A model generated the notes under the pieces. That model was given only the letters and a program-made list of their open reading frames with translations, ran no database searches and was not told where the DNA came from. From Clostridium sp. AWRP (GTDB taxonomy: Bacteria > Bacillota > Clostridia > Clostridiales > Clostridiaceae), in NCBI RefSeq assembly GCF_004006395.2, contig NZ_CP029758.2:868001-932000 (forward strand): a stretch of 64,000 nucleotides of DNA, read 5' to 3'. This document shows, piece after piece, positions 33,599-43,246 of this stretch. The position numbers were made by a program, and so were the translations under genes. Each line of letters starts with the position of its first letter. Within the stretch, counting starts at the first letter, position 1.

Positions 33599-35044
33599 AT
33601 GTGCACTTTAAATGATAAATTTAATACTTGCTCCTGTATTGATTTGGAGGAAGATAAATTCAAGGATGAATGCGGTGTATTTGGAATATTTTCTAAGAAC
33701 AATATAGATGTAGCATCTTTAACTTATTATGGACTATATGCTCTCCAGCATAGGGGACAGGAAAGTGCAGGTATTGTGGTCTCTGATGGAAGTGAATTTA
33801 AGTATCATAAAGGGATGGGACTTGTAGCAGATGTATTTAATAAGGATGTATTAGAAGGACTTAAAGGAAAAAGTGCTATAGGTCACGTAAGGTATTCTAC
33901 AGCAGGCTCAAGTACTTTAAACAATGCCCAGCCGCTTATGGTGAAGTATAAACTTGGATCTATTGCTATAGCACACAATGGTACTTTGGTCAATGCAGAT
34001 GTCATAAGAGGACTTTTAGAAGATGCAGGATATATCTTTCAGACATCTGTAGATTCAGAAGTTATTTTAAGTCTTATTGCAAGAGAGGCTAGGAGAGATA
34101 TAGGTAAAGCTGTAGTAGATACAGTTCAGGCAGTGAAAGGTTCTTATGCAATTACTATTTTAACGGAAAATGAACTTATAGGTGTAAGAGATCCAAATGG
34201 GATAAGACCGCTTTGTATAGGTGAAATAAACGGAGATTATATACTCTGTTCTGAAAGCTGTGCCCTGGATTCTATAGGAGCAAATTTTATAAGAGATGTA
34301 AAGCCTGGAGAAATTGTAATTATAAACGATGATGGAATTAAATCTATAAATTTTGCAGAAAAGACAAAATGTGAAACCTGCTCTTTTGAATATATATATT
34401 TTGCAAGACCAGATAGTACTATAGATGATATAAATGTATATACGTCAAGAGTTAAAGCAGGAAGAATACTTTATAGAGAAAATCCAGTGGAGGCAGATGT
34501 AGTTATAGGTGTTCCTGATTCGGGGATACCAGCAGCTCTTGGATATTCAGAAGAATCGGGAATACCTTATGCTATAGGATTCATAAAAAATAAATATGTA
34601 GGAAGAACATTTATTGCTCCATCCCAAGAACTTAGGTCTAAAGCAGTAGCTGTAAAATTAAACCCTTTAAAGGTAAATGTAGAAGGAAAAAGAGTAGTAA
34701 TTGTTGATGATTCCATAGTTAGAGGAACTACCAGTGGAAAACTTGTAGAAATACTTAGAAAAGCTGGAGCTACTGAAGTGCACTTTAGAGTTTCATCTCC
34801 TGTAGTTAAATATCCTTGCTATTTTGGTATTGACACCCCTTATAGGTCTCAACTTATAGGGTCTAATGCAAAAATAGAGGAAATAAGAGATAAAATAGGA
34901 GCAGACAGTTTAGGTTATATAAGTATAGATGGGATTTTAAAATCCCTTCAATGTACTGAGTCAAAAGGATATTGCTTAGGGTGCTTTAATGGAATATATC
35001 CAATATCTGTACCTATAGAAAAAGATAAAAATTATTTAGAGTAA
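33599..35044 (+). CDS. purF: Amidophosphoribosyltransferase
   Basis: Committed step: PRPP plus glutamine to phosphoribosylamine. A propeptide of about 21 residues precedes the N-terminal nucleophile Cys in DECGVFGIF, as in B. subtilis PurF, which is processed. The PRPP motif is VVIVDDSIVRGTTSGKL. Cysteines near the C-terminus (CLGCFNG and others) fit a 4Fe-4S cluster of the oxygen-sensitive Bacillus-type enzyme. The start ATG 33599 has AAAGGAGAG; an upstream ATG at 33575 does not. 481 residues. Confidence 0.97.
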   Translation: MCTLNDKFNTCSCIDLEEDKFKDECGVFGIFSKNNIDVASLTYYGLYALQHRGQESAGIVVSDGSEFKYHKGMGLVADVFNKDVLEGLKGKSAIGHVRYSTAGSSTLNNAQPLMVKYKLGSIAIAHNGTLVNADVIRGLLEDAGYIFQTSVDSEVILSLIAREARRDIGKAVVDTVQAVKGSYAITILTENELIGVRDPNGIRPLCIGEINGDYILCSESCALDSIGANFIRDVKPGEIVIINDDGIKSINFAEKTKCETCSFEYIYFARPDSTIDDINVYTSRVKAGRILYRENPVEADVVIGVPDSGIPAALGYSEESGIPYAIGFIKNKYVGRTFIAPSQELRSKAVAVKLNPLKVNVEGKRVVIVDDSIVRGTTSGKLVEILRKAGATEVHFRVSSPVVKYPCYFGIDTPYRSQLIGSNAKIEEIRDKIGADSLGYISIDGILKSLQCTESKGYCLGCFNGIYPISVPIEKDKNYLE

Positions 35045-35057
35045 GAGGTGATTTGCT

Positions 35058-36053
35058 GTGGTAACATATAAAGATTCCGGTGTAAATATTGAAGAAGGAT
35101 ATAAGTCAGTAAAACTTATGAAAGAATATTCATCTAAGACTTTTATACCAGGAGTTTTAAATGGACTTGGAAGTTTTGCAGGTATGTTTGAACTTGGTAA
35201 ATGTAAAAATCCAGTACTTGTATCTGGAACAGATGGAGTAGGAACAAAGTTAAAAATAGCATTTCAAATGAAAATGTATGATACAGTGGGAATAGATTGT
35301 GTGGCCATGTGTGTAAATGATGTTTTGTGTCATGGTGCAAAACCCCTGTTTTTTTTAGACTACCTAGCTTGCTCTAATTTGGAAGCAGAAGTTGCAGCAG
35401 ATTTGGTTAAAGGCGTATCAGATGGATGTATTCAAGCAGGTTGTGCCCTAATTGGGGGAGAAACTGCTGAAATGCCTGGCTTTTATTCCAAGGGAGACTA
35501 TGACATGGCAGGATTTACTGTAGGAGTTGTGGAAAGAGATAATATAATAAATGGAAGTACAGTAGAAGAAGGAGATGTTCTTGTAGGGATAGCATCTAGT
35601 GGAGTTCACAGTAACGGATATTCATTAGTAAGGAAAATTGTAAAAGATTTTGATGAGGACTTTTTAGGTACGCCTATAGGAAAAGTACTTTTGACACCTA
35701 CAAAGATATATGTAAAACCTGTACTTAAACTTCTGGATAAATTTAAAATTAAGGCCATGGCTCATATAACTGGAGGGGGATTCTTTGAAAACATACCTAG
35801 AATGTTTAAAGATGATTTTACTGCAGTTATAGATAAGAAAAGCTTTGAAGTGCCACCTATATTTAAGCATTTAATGGAATTAGGAGTAGAAGAAAAACAG
35901 ATGTACAATACGTATAACATGGGAATAGGATTTGTACTATGTGTAGATAATAAAGATGCTAAAAACGTAGTGGAAGAATTAAATAAAATGGGTGAAAAGG
36001 CATATGTAATAGGAAGCGTAAAAAAAGGGGAAAAAGCAGTATGTTTAAAATAG
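35058..36053 (+). CDS. purM: Phosphoribosylformylglycinamidine cyclo-ligase (AIR synthetase)
   Basis: ATP-dependent closure of FGAM to AIR. 331 residues; SGTDGVGTKLKIAF, HGAKPLFFLDYLA, and GGETAEMPGFY are family signatures. GTG start after AGAGGTGAT. Its 3' end overlaps purN by 13 bases. Confidence 0.97.
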   Translation: MVTYKDSGVNIEEGYKSVKLMKEYSSKTFIPGVLNGLGSFAGMFELGKCKNPVLVSGTDGVGTKLKIAFQMKMYDTVGIDCVAMCVNDVLCHGAKPLFFLDYLACSNLEAEVAADLVKGVSDGCIQAGCALIGGETAEMPGFYSKGDYDMAGFTVGVVERDNIINGSTVEEGDVLVGIASSGVHSNGYSLVRKIVKDFDEDFLGTPIGKVLLTPTKIYVKPVLKLLDKFKIKAMAHITGGGFFENIPRMFKDDFTAVIDKKSFEVPPIFKHLMELGVEEKQMYNTYNMGIGFVLCVDNKDAKNVVEELNKMGEKAYVIGSVKKGEKAVCLK

Positions 36054-36655
36054 CAGTTTTGGTTTCTGGAGGAGGTACTGACCTTCAGTCTATAATAGAT
36101 GCAGTTGAGAGCGGATATATAAAAAGCTGCAGTATAGAAGCTGTAATAGGTGACAGACCTGGAATTTATGCTTTAGAAAGAGCTGAAAAGCATAATATAA
36201 AATCCTATGTATTAGATAAGAAAATATATAAGTCTAATATTTCTCAGGAAATATTAAAGATGCTTAAAGACAAAGTTGACTTAATAGTATGTGCAGGTTG
36301 GCTTTCCATACTTAAAGGAGAGCTGATTTCAGAATTCAGAAATAAAATAGTAAATATACACCCTTCTTTAATACCATCCTTTTGCGGAGATGGTATGTAT
36401 GGCATAAAGGTTCATGAAAAGGCAATTGAGTATGGAGTTAAAGTATCAGGCTGCACTGTACACTTTGTAGATGAGGGTACAGACAGCGGTGCTATAATAA
36501 TTCAAAAGACAGTTCCTGTACATTTTGAAGATACTCCAGAAATGCTTCAAAAGAGAATATTAGAAGAAGAGCATAAAGCCCTTCCTGAAGTTATCAAACT
36601 TATTTCTGAAAACAAAATAGTGGTGAAAAACAGAATAGTAAAAGTTTGTAATTAA
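36041..36655 (+). CDS. purN: Phosphoribosylglycinamide formyltransferase
   Basis: Formyl transfer from 10-formyl-THF to GAR. 204 residues; catalytic Asn-His in VNIHPSLIPSF and Asp in HFVDEGTDSGAIIIQ. Starts within purM with AAAGGGG upstream, so translation is coupled. Confidence 0.96.
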   Translation: MFKIAVLVSGGGTDLQSIIDAVESGYIKSCSIEAVIGDRPGIYALERAEKHNIKSYVLDKKIYKSNISQEILKMLKDKVDLIVCAGWLSILKGELISEFRNKIVNIHPSLIPSFCGDGMYGIKVHEKAIEYGVKVSGCTVHFVDEGTDSGAIIIQKTVPVHFEDTPEMLQKRILEEEHKALPEVIKLISENKIVVKNRIVKVCN

Positions 36656-36675
36656 AATAATTGGAGGCGCAAATT

Positions 36676-38175
36676 ATGATAAATCGTGCATTAATAAGTG
36701 TTTATAACAAAAATGGATTATTGGATTTAGCAAAATTTTTGATAAATAGGGGAGTTGAAATAATATCTACAGGTGGAACTTATAGATATCTTGTAGAAAA
36801 TAATATAAAGGTTACAGAAGTATCTAAAGTTACTGGATTTGACGAGATACTAGATGGCAGAGTAAAGACACTTCATCCAGTTATACACGGCGGTATACTT
36901 GCCAAAAGAGATAATAAAGAACATATGGACACTATAAAGAGCAAGAACATAAAACCAATAGATATGGTAGTCGTAAATTTATATCCTTTTTTCGACAAGG
37001 TATGTGATAACATAACTTTTGATGAAAAGATAGAATTTATTGATATTGGTGGTCCAACTATGATAAGAGCTGCAGCCAAAAATTTTCAAGATGTAATAGT
37101 TGTTACAGATGTAAATGACTATTCACAAATAATTAACGAAATAGAAACTTCTGGAGACGTAAAATATGAATTTAGGAGAAAACTTGCAGGTAAGGTATTT
37201 AATTTGATGTCTGCTTATGATGGAGCTATAAGTAATTTCCTACTTGAAGATGAATATCCAGAATACTTAAGCTTGTCTTATAAAAAATCTCAAAGCTTAA
37301 GATATGGAGAAAATCCACATCAAAGTGCAGCTTATTACACAGAAACTGTAGGAAAAGCCCCTATGAAAGATTTTGAACAGTTAAATGGTAAAGCACTTTC
37401 ATATAATAATATGAGAGATATGGATATGGCCTGGAAGGCAGTAAATGAATTTGAGGAAGTATGCTGCGTTGCAGTTAAACACAATACTCCTTGTGGTGTG
37501 GCTCTTGGAAAAGACCTACATGAAGCTTATGTAAAAGCTTATGAATGTGATTCTACTTCTATTTTTGGAGGTATTATAGCTGTAAACAGAAAATTAGATG
37601 CAAAGACTGCGGAGGAAATAGCTAAAATTTTTGTTGAAATAGTCATAGCACCGGATTTTGATAAGGATGCAATTGAAATATTAAAGGCAAAGAAAAATCT
37701 GAGAATAATTAAATGTGATGTAAAACCTACTAATAGTTTTGAAATATCAAAATTGGATGGTGGGATACTTGTACAATCTTCTGATGATAAATTGGTAGAT
37801 GAGACTAAAGTAGTTACGGAAAAGGAACCTTCAAAAGAAGAGATGGACAATTTGATATTTGGAATGAAGGTTTGTAAATATGTAAAATCAAATGCTATTG
37901 TAGTAGTTAAAGACTTTATGGCTAAAGGAATTGGCGGAGGACAGGTAAATAGAATATGGCCTGCATGCCAGGCACTTGATAGGGCAGGAGATGGGGTAGT
38001 ACTTGCCTCAGATGCATTTTTCCCATTTAGTGATGTAGTATGTGAAGCAGCAAAACATGGAATAAAATCTATAATACAACCAGGAGGTTCCATAAAAGAT
38101 AAGGATTCTATAGATGAATGTAATAAAAATGGAATTTCTATGGTGTTTACAGGGGTAAGACATTTTAAACATTAG
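36676..38175 (+). CDS. purH: Bifunctional AICAR transformylase / IMP cyclohydrolase
   Basis: Last two steps to IMP. The N-terminal IMP cyclohydrolase domain (about 1-195) has STGGTYRYLVENNI and GRVKTLHPVIHGGILAKR. The C-terminal transformylase has LRYGENPHQSAAYY and VAVKHNTPCGVA. ATG 36676 follows TTGGAGGCG; 499 residues. Confidence 0.97.
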   Translation: MINRALISVYNKNGLLDLAKFLINRGVEIISTGGTYRYLVENNIKVTEVSKVTGFDEILDGRVKTLHPVIHGGILAKRDNKEHMDTIKSKNIKPIDMVVVNLYPFFDKVCDNITFDEKIEFIDIGGPTMIRAAAKNFQDVIVVTDVNDYSQIINEIETSGDVKYEFRRKLAGKVFNLMSAYDGAISNFLLEDEYPEYLSLSYKKSQSLRYGENPHQSAAYYTETVGKAPMKDFEQLNGKALSYNNMRDMDMAWKAVNEFEEVCCVAVKHNTPCGVALGKDLHEAYVKAYECDSTSIFGGIIAVNRKLDAKTAEEIAKIFVEIVIAPDFDKDAIEILKAKKNLRIIKCDVKPTNSFEISKLDGGILVQSSDDKLVDETKVVTEKEPSKEEMDNLIFGMKVCKYVKSNAIVVVKDFMAKGIGGGQVNRIWPACQALDRAGDGVVLASDAFFPFSDVVCEAAKHGIKSIIQPGGSIKDKDSIDECNKNGISMVFTGVRHFKH

Positions 38176-38181
38176 TTCTTA

Positions 38182-38235
38182 AGGCATTTGAAAAATAAGC
38201 CAGTATACTGACTAGTTATTTATTTGAAAATGCCT
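38182..38235. repeat. Palindromic dispersed repeat, copy B
   Basis: AGGCATTTGAAAAATAAG at one end pairs with TTATTTGAAAATGCCT at the other, around an ACTGACTAG centre. It occupies most of the 85-base gap between purH and purD, so it lies inside an operon. Confidence 0.8.
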
Positions 38236-38260
38236 ACTATGAAAAGGGGGATTTTATATA

Positions 38261-39502
38261 ATGAAGGTACTTGTAATAGGTTCCGGCGGAAGAGAACATG
38301 CTATTTGTTGGAAGATATCTCAAAGTCCCAAGGTGGATAAAATATTTTGCGCTCCAGGAAATGGAGGAACGGATATAGTAGATAAATGCAGCAATCTAAA
38401 CATAACAGATATGGATGAGCTTATAGATTTTGCATCTAAAGAAAATATAGATTTAACTGTGGTAGGCCCGGAAGGACCACTTACAGAGGGTATAGTGGAT
38501 AAATTTAAAAGTAAGGGACTTAAAATATTTGGACCAAGTTTAAAAGCTGCTGAGCTTGAAGGAAGTAAAATCTATTCCAAGGATTTCATGAAAAAGTATG
38601 GAATTAAAACTGCTGAGTATTGCACTTTTGATGATAAAGACAGTGCTTTAAAATACATAGAAAATTGTAGATATCCGGTAGTTATAAAGGCTGATGGGTT
38701 AGCAGCAGGAAAAGGTGTTTCCATATGCCAGAATTATGAGGAAGCAAGTATTGCATTAAATGATTTTATGGTAAAGGACGTATTTAAAGGGGCAGGAAAA
38801 AATGTAGTTATTGAAGAATTCCTAGAGGGAGTAGAGGCTTCAATACTTACAATAACAGATGGAAATACTATTCTTCCATTTATATCTTCAAAGGATCATA
38901 AGCAAATATATGATGGGGGTCTAGGACCAAATACAGGTGGAATGGGAGCTATAGCTCCAAATCCATACTGCACGGAGGAAGTTTCAAAAGACTTTGAGAA
39001 AAATATAATGGAACCTACTTTAAGAGGAATACAGCAGGAAAACTTAGATTATGTGGGAATAATCTTCTTCGGCATTATGATAACAAAAAATGGAGTTTAT
39101 TTGTTAGAGTATAATGTTAGAATGGGTGATCCTGAAACTCAAGCTGTACTTCCACTTATGAAAAGTGATTTTGTGGAACTTATAGAAAATGCTATAGATG
39201 GAAAACTTGATAAATTTAATTTGAAATGGAAAAAGGGAGCCTCCTGCTGTGTTGTAGCTGCGTCTAAAGGGTATCCTTTAAAGTATGATACTGGTTTTAA
39301 AATAGAAGGTATAGAAAAGTCCAGTAATGTTTTTGCAGCAGGGGTTAAAAAGGAAAATGGACAGTTTAAGACATCTGGTGGAAGGGTCTTAGTAGCTTAT
39401 GGAGTTGGAAATGATTTGAATTCTGCTGTGGAAGTTGCTTACTGTAATTTGAAAAAAATAAGTTTTCCAGGTATGTATTTTAGAACAGATATAGGAAAGT
39501 AA
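38261..39502 (+). CDS. purD: Phosphoribosylamine-glycine ligase
   Basis: ATP-grasp enzyme joining glycine to phosphoribosylamine. 413 residues; VIGSGGREHAICWKI at the N-terminus, VVGPEGPLTEGIVD, VIKADGLAAGKGV, and NVRMGDPETQAVLPL. RBS AAAGGGGG. Last gene of the operon; purL, purQ, purS and purB are not in the window. Confidence 0.97.
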   Translation: MKVLVIGSGGREHAICWKISQSPKVDKIFCAPGNGGTDIVDKCSNLNITDMDELIDFASKENIDLTVVGPEGPLTEGIVDKFKSKGLKIFGPSLKAAELEGSKIYSKDFMKKYGIKTAEYCTFDDKDSALKYIENCRYPVVIKADGLAAGKGVSICQNYEEASIALNDFMVKDVFKGAGKNVVIEEFLEGVEASILTITDGNTILPFISSKDHKQIYDGGLGPNTGGMGAIAPNPYCTEEVSKDFEKNIMEPTLRGIQQENLDYVGIIFFGIMITKNGVYLLEYNVRMGDPETQAVLPLMKSDFVELIENAIDGKLDKFNLKWKKGASCCVVAASKGYPLKYDTGFKIEGIEKSSNVFAAGVKKENGQFKTSGGRVLVAYGVGNDLNSAVEVAYCNLKKISFPGMYFRTDIGK

Positions 39503-39529
39503 ATTATAATTTTAGTAAAAAATTTAGAA

Positions 39530-39571
39530 AAAATGACCTACCTTAATTTTCATAAGGCAGGTCATTTTTTT
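39530..39571 (+). terminator. Terminator of the pur operon
   Basis: AAATGACCTACCTT and AAGGCAGGTCATTT with one mismatch, loop AATTTTCAT, and a following T-run. Confidence 0.9.
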
Positions 39572-39658
39572 AAATTAACAGAATGTAAAAGATTTTTCAG
39601 TGGAAATAATTTAAAAATAATAGTAAAATAGTTCTATACTGTATGGAGGTTAATTTAA

Positions 39659-40672
39659 ATGAATGATTCGAGAAATAGACGAAGGAAAAATATAAAGAGA
39701 AAGAAAAAGTTTTCTCCTAGACTGTTCTTTTTGTTTATAATTTATGAGCTTATAGTAGTTGTAGTTACTAGCCCTTTACTAGTATTTTATGGGCCATTTA
39801 AAAATGTAAAAAACCAGATAGTAAGTACGGCTATGGCTACTTTTACTCATCAATACATAGCTACTCTTTTTTTGTCAAAGGATGAAATAAATAAAATACT
39901 TCAAGAAGGCAAGAGTGGTCAAACTACTAGCCAGGAAGCTGAAGATTTAAATGATGTAAATATAAATCATGTAGGTGATAAGGAGATAAAAAGGTATGAT
40001 ATACCGAGCACAAGATTTGATGGCTATATTTTAGAGATAAAAGATCCTAAGAGAATACGTATAGGATATACTAGTAAATTGAGGGAAGTTGGAGAAAGAA
40101 CAAGTGAAATAGCCCAGAGAAATGGAGCTGTTGCAGCTATAAATGGAGGTGGATTTACAGATAAATCTGGTGGAAAATATTGGGTAGGAACAGGAGGTTA
40201 TCCAGAGGGAATTATAATATCTGGTGGTAAAGTAATATACAGTGATGTAAAATCTAATGAGAAAATAAATGTTACAGCTTTTACTCCAACTGGAAGACTT
40301 ATAGTTGGAGACCACACACTTAAGGAACTCCTTGCCGATGGTGTAACGGAGGCAATTTCTTTTAGAAACTCACTTATAATAAATGGCAAGACTGTATCAG
40401 TAGAAAATGAAGGTTTAAATCCTAGAACAGCTATAGGTCAGAAGGCAGATGGAACAATAGTCATGCTGGCTATAGATGGTAGAAAAGGATTGAAGATGGG
40501 AGCTTCATTAAAAGAAGTACAAAATATACTTTTGCAGCAAGGTGTAATTAATGCAAGCAATTTAGATGGAGGTTCATCCACTACAATGTACTTTAATGGA
40601 GAAGTAATAAATAATCCTTGTGATTGGAACGGTGAGAGAACTGTAGCTACAGCTATATATGTAAAACCTTAG
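39659..40672 (+). CDS. Exported phosphodiester glycosidase (NAGPA/DUF2233 family)
   Basis: A basic N-terminus and one membrane segment (about residues 22-45) anchor an extracytoplasmic domain. The NAGPA-like core shows AAINGGGFTDKSGGKYW, GLNPRTAIGQKADGTIVMLA, and the conserved ASNLDGGSSTTMYFNGEV. Family members cleave GlcNAc-phosphodiester links or act on exopolysaccharide and cell-wall glycopolymers. The substrate is unknown. RBS TGGAGG. It is followed after 15 bases by another anchored protein gene, forming a pair. Confidence 0.88.
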   Translation: MNDSRNRRRKNIKRKKKFSPRLFFLFIIYELIVVVVTSPLLVFYGPFKNVKNQIVSTAMATFTHQYIATLFLSKDEINKILQEGKSGQTTSQEAEDLNDVNINHVGDKEIKRYDIPSTRFDGYILEIKDPKRIRIGYTSKLREVGERTSEIAQRNGAVAAINGGGFTDKSGGKYWVGTGGYPEGIIISGGKVIYSDVKSNEKINVTAFTPTGRLIVGDHTLKELLADGVTEAISFRNSLIINGKTVSVENEGLNPRTAIGQKADGTIVMLAIDGRKGLKMGASLKEVQNILLQQGVINASNLDGGSSTTMYFNGEVINNPCDWNGERTVATAIYVKP

Positions 40673-40687
40673 AGGAGAGTGTGGTAG

Positions 40688-41740
40688 ATGAAAAAACTTA
40701 AGAGAATAATTGTGTGGACAATGATTCCTATAGTTATGGAATTAGCAGGCCTTTTATTAGTAGATAAATTTTATTTTGGTGGCGATTCTAATTTCAATAT
40801 AAAAAAGGTAGATACTACTTCAAAACAGACAGCTAACAAAATTAGTGTAAAAATACCTGAAGATGCAAAGATGGTAAAAGTATCTCACAGTGGAAATTAC
40901 ATATCATATTATGATGGCCAATCTTTACAAGTAATTGATACATTAAAAAATAACAAAAAAGAAGTGGACTTACAAAATGATTTATCCTATTATACCTGGA
41001 ACTTGGATACAGATAACATACTTATAGCAGAAAAGACAAGTGGTGGATCAGAATCAAGAAATTTAAAATTTGAGACTTATGATGCAAAACGTGATTCAAC
41101 TTATCCACTAAAAAATGAGGAAAAGAAGCAGGAACTTTCAATATTACTTCCAGATAATTCTTATAATGTAAAACATATAGCTTTTTCTGGAGCTAGCAAT
41201 GTAATCTATGTCAGCAGTGCTACTAATGGAGAGGGCAGCAGTAGAATATATAGAATTGATGTAATGATCAGGATGAATTTAGTCAATTTTGTAAGATGCC
41301 AGCTTGGAAATATGGCTGCTATAAATGGCACAAATGGTGATGAACTTATATATGAAGACAGGACTTCCAATAGAATAAGAACTAGCAGGGGTGGAATAAT
41401 AGCTACCGGTGAAAATGCTATGCATTATTTGTTGAACACAGACAACAACGACAATATTTACATAGGAAATGGGGAAGACAATAAAGTTAATAAAATATTT
41501 GTGGCAAATCTTAAAACTAATAAAAGCAGCTGGAAGGAATATACGCTTTCAGGTGCTGTAAATAAAAATAATATATATGTTACAAGAAGTGGCAATATAT
41601 ATATAAATGATTCAAAAAATAGTCAGGTAAAAGATATTACTACAGGCAAAGTTACCAAGTATTCAGGAAATTTTATATCTGTATATAAATATGGAGTAAT
41701 AAGCCAGGATGGCAAAAAGCTAACAAATAGTCTATTTTAG
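40688..41740 (+). CDS. Membrane-anchored extracellular protein of unknown function
   Basis: 350 residues with an N-terminal membrane anchor (about residues 7-26) and an extracytoplasmic region rich in short beta-strand repeats ending in polar turns, such as VKVSHSGNYISYYDG and RIRTSRGGIIATG. The pattern suggests a beta-propeller-like fold, comparable to TolB/DPP-IV N-terminal domains, but no family is recognised. RBS AGAGGAG. Probably cotranscribed with the glycosidase upstream. Confidence 0.7.
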   Translation: MKKLKRIIVWTMIPIVMELAGLLLVDKFYFGGDSNFNIKKVDTTSKQTANKISVKIPEDAKMVKVSHSGNYISYYDGQSLQVIDTLKNNKKEVDLQNDLSYYTWNLDTDNILIAEKTSGGSESRNLKFETYDAKRDSTYPLKNEEKKQELSILLPDNSYNVKHIAFSGASNVIYVSSATNGEGSSRIYRIDVMIRMNLVNFVRCQLGNMAAINGTNGDELIYEDRTSNRIRTSRGGIIATGENAMHYLLNTDNNDNIYIGNGEDNKVNKIFVANLKTNKSSWKEYTLSGAVNKNNIYVTRSGNIYINDSKNSQVKDITTGKVTKYSGNFISVYKYGVISQDGKKLTNSLF

Positions 41741-41794
41741 ACATTTGAAAGAAAATAACTAGCGGCTATGCTAGTTATTTCTTTGAAAATGCCT
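41739..41794. repeat. Palindromic dispersed repeat, copy C
   Basis: AGACATTTGAAAGAAAATAA, a CTAGCGGCTATGCTAG centre, and TTATTTCTTTGAAAATGCCT. The element starts within the stop codon of the plus-strand gene and ends at the stop of the minus-strand gene, filling the whole convergent gap. It may serve as a shared terminator-like hairpin. Confidence 0.8.
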
Positions 41795-42687
41795 TAGTTG
41801 GATTTAAAATAGTATAAGTTACCGTCTTCTATAGAATAGTCTATGAGTTTTTCATTGTATAAATAGGATATGAATGCAGATATTCCTCCAAAATTCAAAT
41901 GATATTCATGAAAATTTAAAGATAAATTGTTTAAAATAGTTATGTCTTCCAATATGTTTTCTCTAGTGAGCGGTTGATCTAAAAGATCTAGAATTTGATT
42001 TTTATATTTATCTATATTTTTGATGTTTTTATCTACTAAAGAATTTATTTCACTTTTATTCAGTACCTTTTTGGAGTGGCTTATTACAAAGTAATCTGCA
42101 TCAATGTCCTTAATTTTATTCAATGACAGGAGGCTATTTTCTATATTATATAAGTATGGGAAGGAGTATTTATCCAGTATTTCGCTGCTGAATATGGAAT
42201 CTCCAAGGAAACATACTTTTTCAGGAGTTACTATTCCTATTTGCTCTATTGAATGTCCGGAAAGCGAAATAATGTTAAATTTCTCGTCATTCAATTTATT
42301 TATACCATATTCTAAAATGAAATCTACCTCTAGAGGTTTATTACTCCTATCAAATGCTTTTGAAGGGTAGGATGAGGAAAGAATAGATGGGAAGATCTCT
42401 GTGTTTTCCATAAATAATTTTTCTAATTTAGATGTATACACTAGACAGCCTGGATAGTTTTTCTTAAAGTATAAGTTTCCACCACAGTGATCTAAGTGAC
42501 TGTGTGTATTTATTATGTATTTGGGATGTAGGCTGTTTTCTATAAGCAAATTCTCTATTTTTTTTGCTTCAGTGTTGTTTATGCCTGTATCTACAATCAG
42601 GCAGTTTTTATTTTTAAATATGAATACTCCACAGTTAGTGGGAGCATCTATGTAATAGGTATTTCCTTTTATCTTATTTAAAGTCAT
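41794..42687 (-). CDS. Metallo-beta-lactamase-fold hydrolase
   Basis: 297 residues. The metal-binding HxHxDH is present as NTHSHLDHCGGN, with a further His in SLSGHSIEQIGI, an Asp in FLGDSIFSSEI, and His in VISHSKKVL. The C-terminal helical region of about 80 residues resembles glyoxalase II-like or thioesterase-like MBL proteins. The ATG at 42687 follows AAGGAAGTG; the in-frame GTG at 42696 belongs to that site. Substrate unknown. Confidence 0.85.
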   Translation of the reverse strand: MTLNKIKGNTYYIDAPTNCGVFIFKNKNCLIVDTGINNTEAKKIENLLIENSLHPKYIINTHSHLDHCGGNLYFKKNYPGCLVYTSKLEKLFMENTEIFPSILSSSYPSKAFDRSNKPLEVDFILEYGINKLNDEKFNIISLSGHSIEQIGIVTPEKVCFLGDSIFSSEILDKYSFPYLYNIENSLLSLNKIKDIDADYFVISHSKKVLNKSEINSLVDKNIKNIDKYKNQILDLLDQPLTRENILEDITILNNLSLNFHEYHLNFGGISAFISYLYNEKLIDYSIEDGNLYYFKSN

Positions 42688-42868
42688 TGAAAACACTTCC
42701 TTGAAATATTTGAATTATTATTTTGCATACATAGATGATAACATATTTTATCTTTAAAGCAAATATAGTTCCCAATATGAAATGAAATTTTGAAATTAAG
42801 GATTTATAATGATATAATTTTTAATAGGTATTTTTACGTTAAGATAATTTTAAATGGAGGTATTTTAG

Positions 42869-43189
42869 ATGGATTCAGCTATGACAGGATTACTTATGTT
42901 TATGGGATTCATGGGTGTTATGCAGGGACTTGGAATGAAATATAGCAAAGCTGTGAGGACAAAATTTAAATTAGATGCAGAAGGTGTAGATAAAAAATAT
43001 GTTAATTTTAAGGCTAATTTTTTAATTATACTAGGAGGAATAATATTAATATTCCAATTAATTATTTTTATAAATCCTACATTTGGTAATAGACTAGAAA
43101 TAATGTTACCAGCAGTTTTACTTGTAGGTATTACCTGGGATTTTATATATAAAAGAACGAGATTTAAACATAATGATAAGAAAAAGTAA
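42869..43189 (+). CDS. Small membrane protein of unknown function
   Basis: 106 residues with three hydrophobic segments (about 5-22, 48-68, 76-92) and a basic C-terminus (RFKHNDKKK). The N-terminal GFMGVMQGLGMKYSKAVR is distinctive, but no family is recognised. RBS TGGAGG. Isolated between the MBL gene and a strong terminator. Confidence 0.7.
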   Translation: MDSAMTGLLMFMGFMGVMQGLGMKYSKAVRTKFKLDAEGVDKKYVNFKANFLIILGGIILIFQLIIFINPTFGNRLEIMLPAVLLVGITWDFIYKRTRFKHNDKKK

Positions 43190-43246
43190 AAGTTAATGCT
43201 AAAAGGTCTGTATATAAATTGTACAGACCTTTTAGCATTAACTTTT
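43188..43246. terminator. Strong bidirectional terminator
   Basis: AGTTAATGCTAAAAGGTCTG and its reverse complement form a stem of over 20 bp with A and T runs outside. It overlaps the stop codon of the minus-strand gene. Confidence 0.92.

Noticed and set aside
37539..38093. 184-codon open frame antisense to purH
   Set aside because: Shadow of the AICAR transformylase coding sequence; no ribosome binding site and no recognisable domain.
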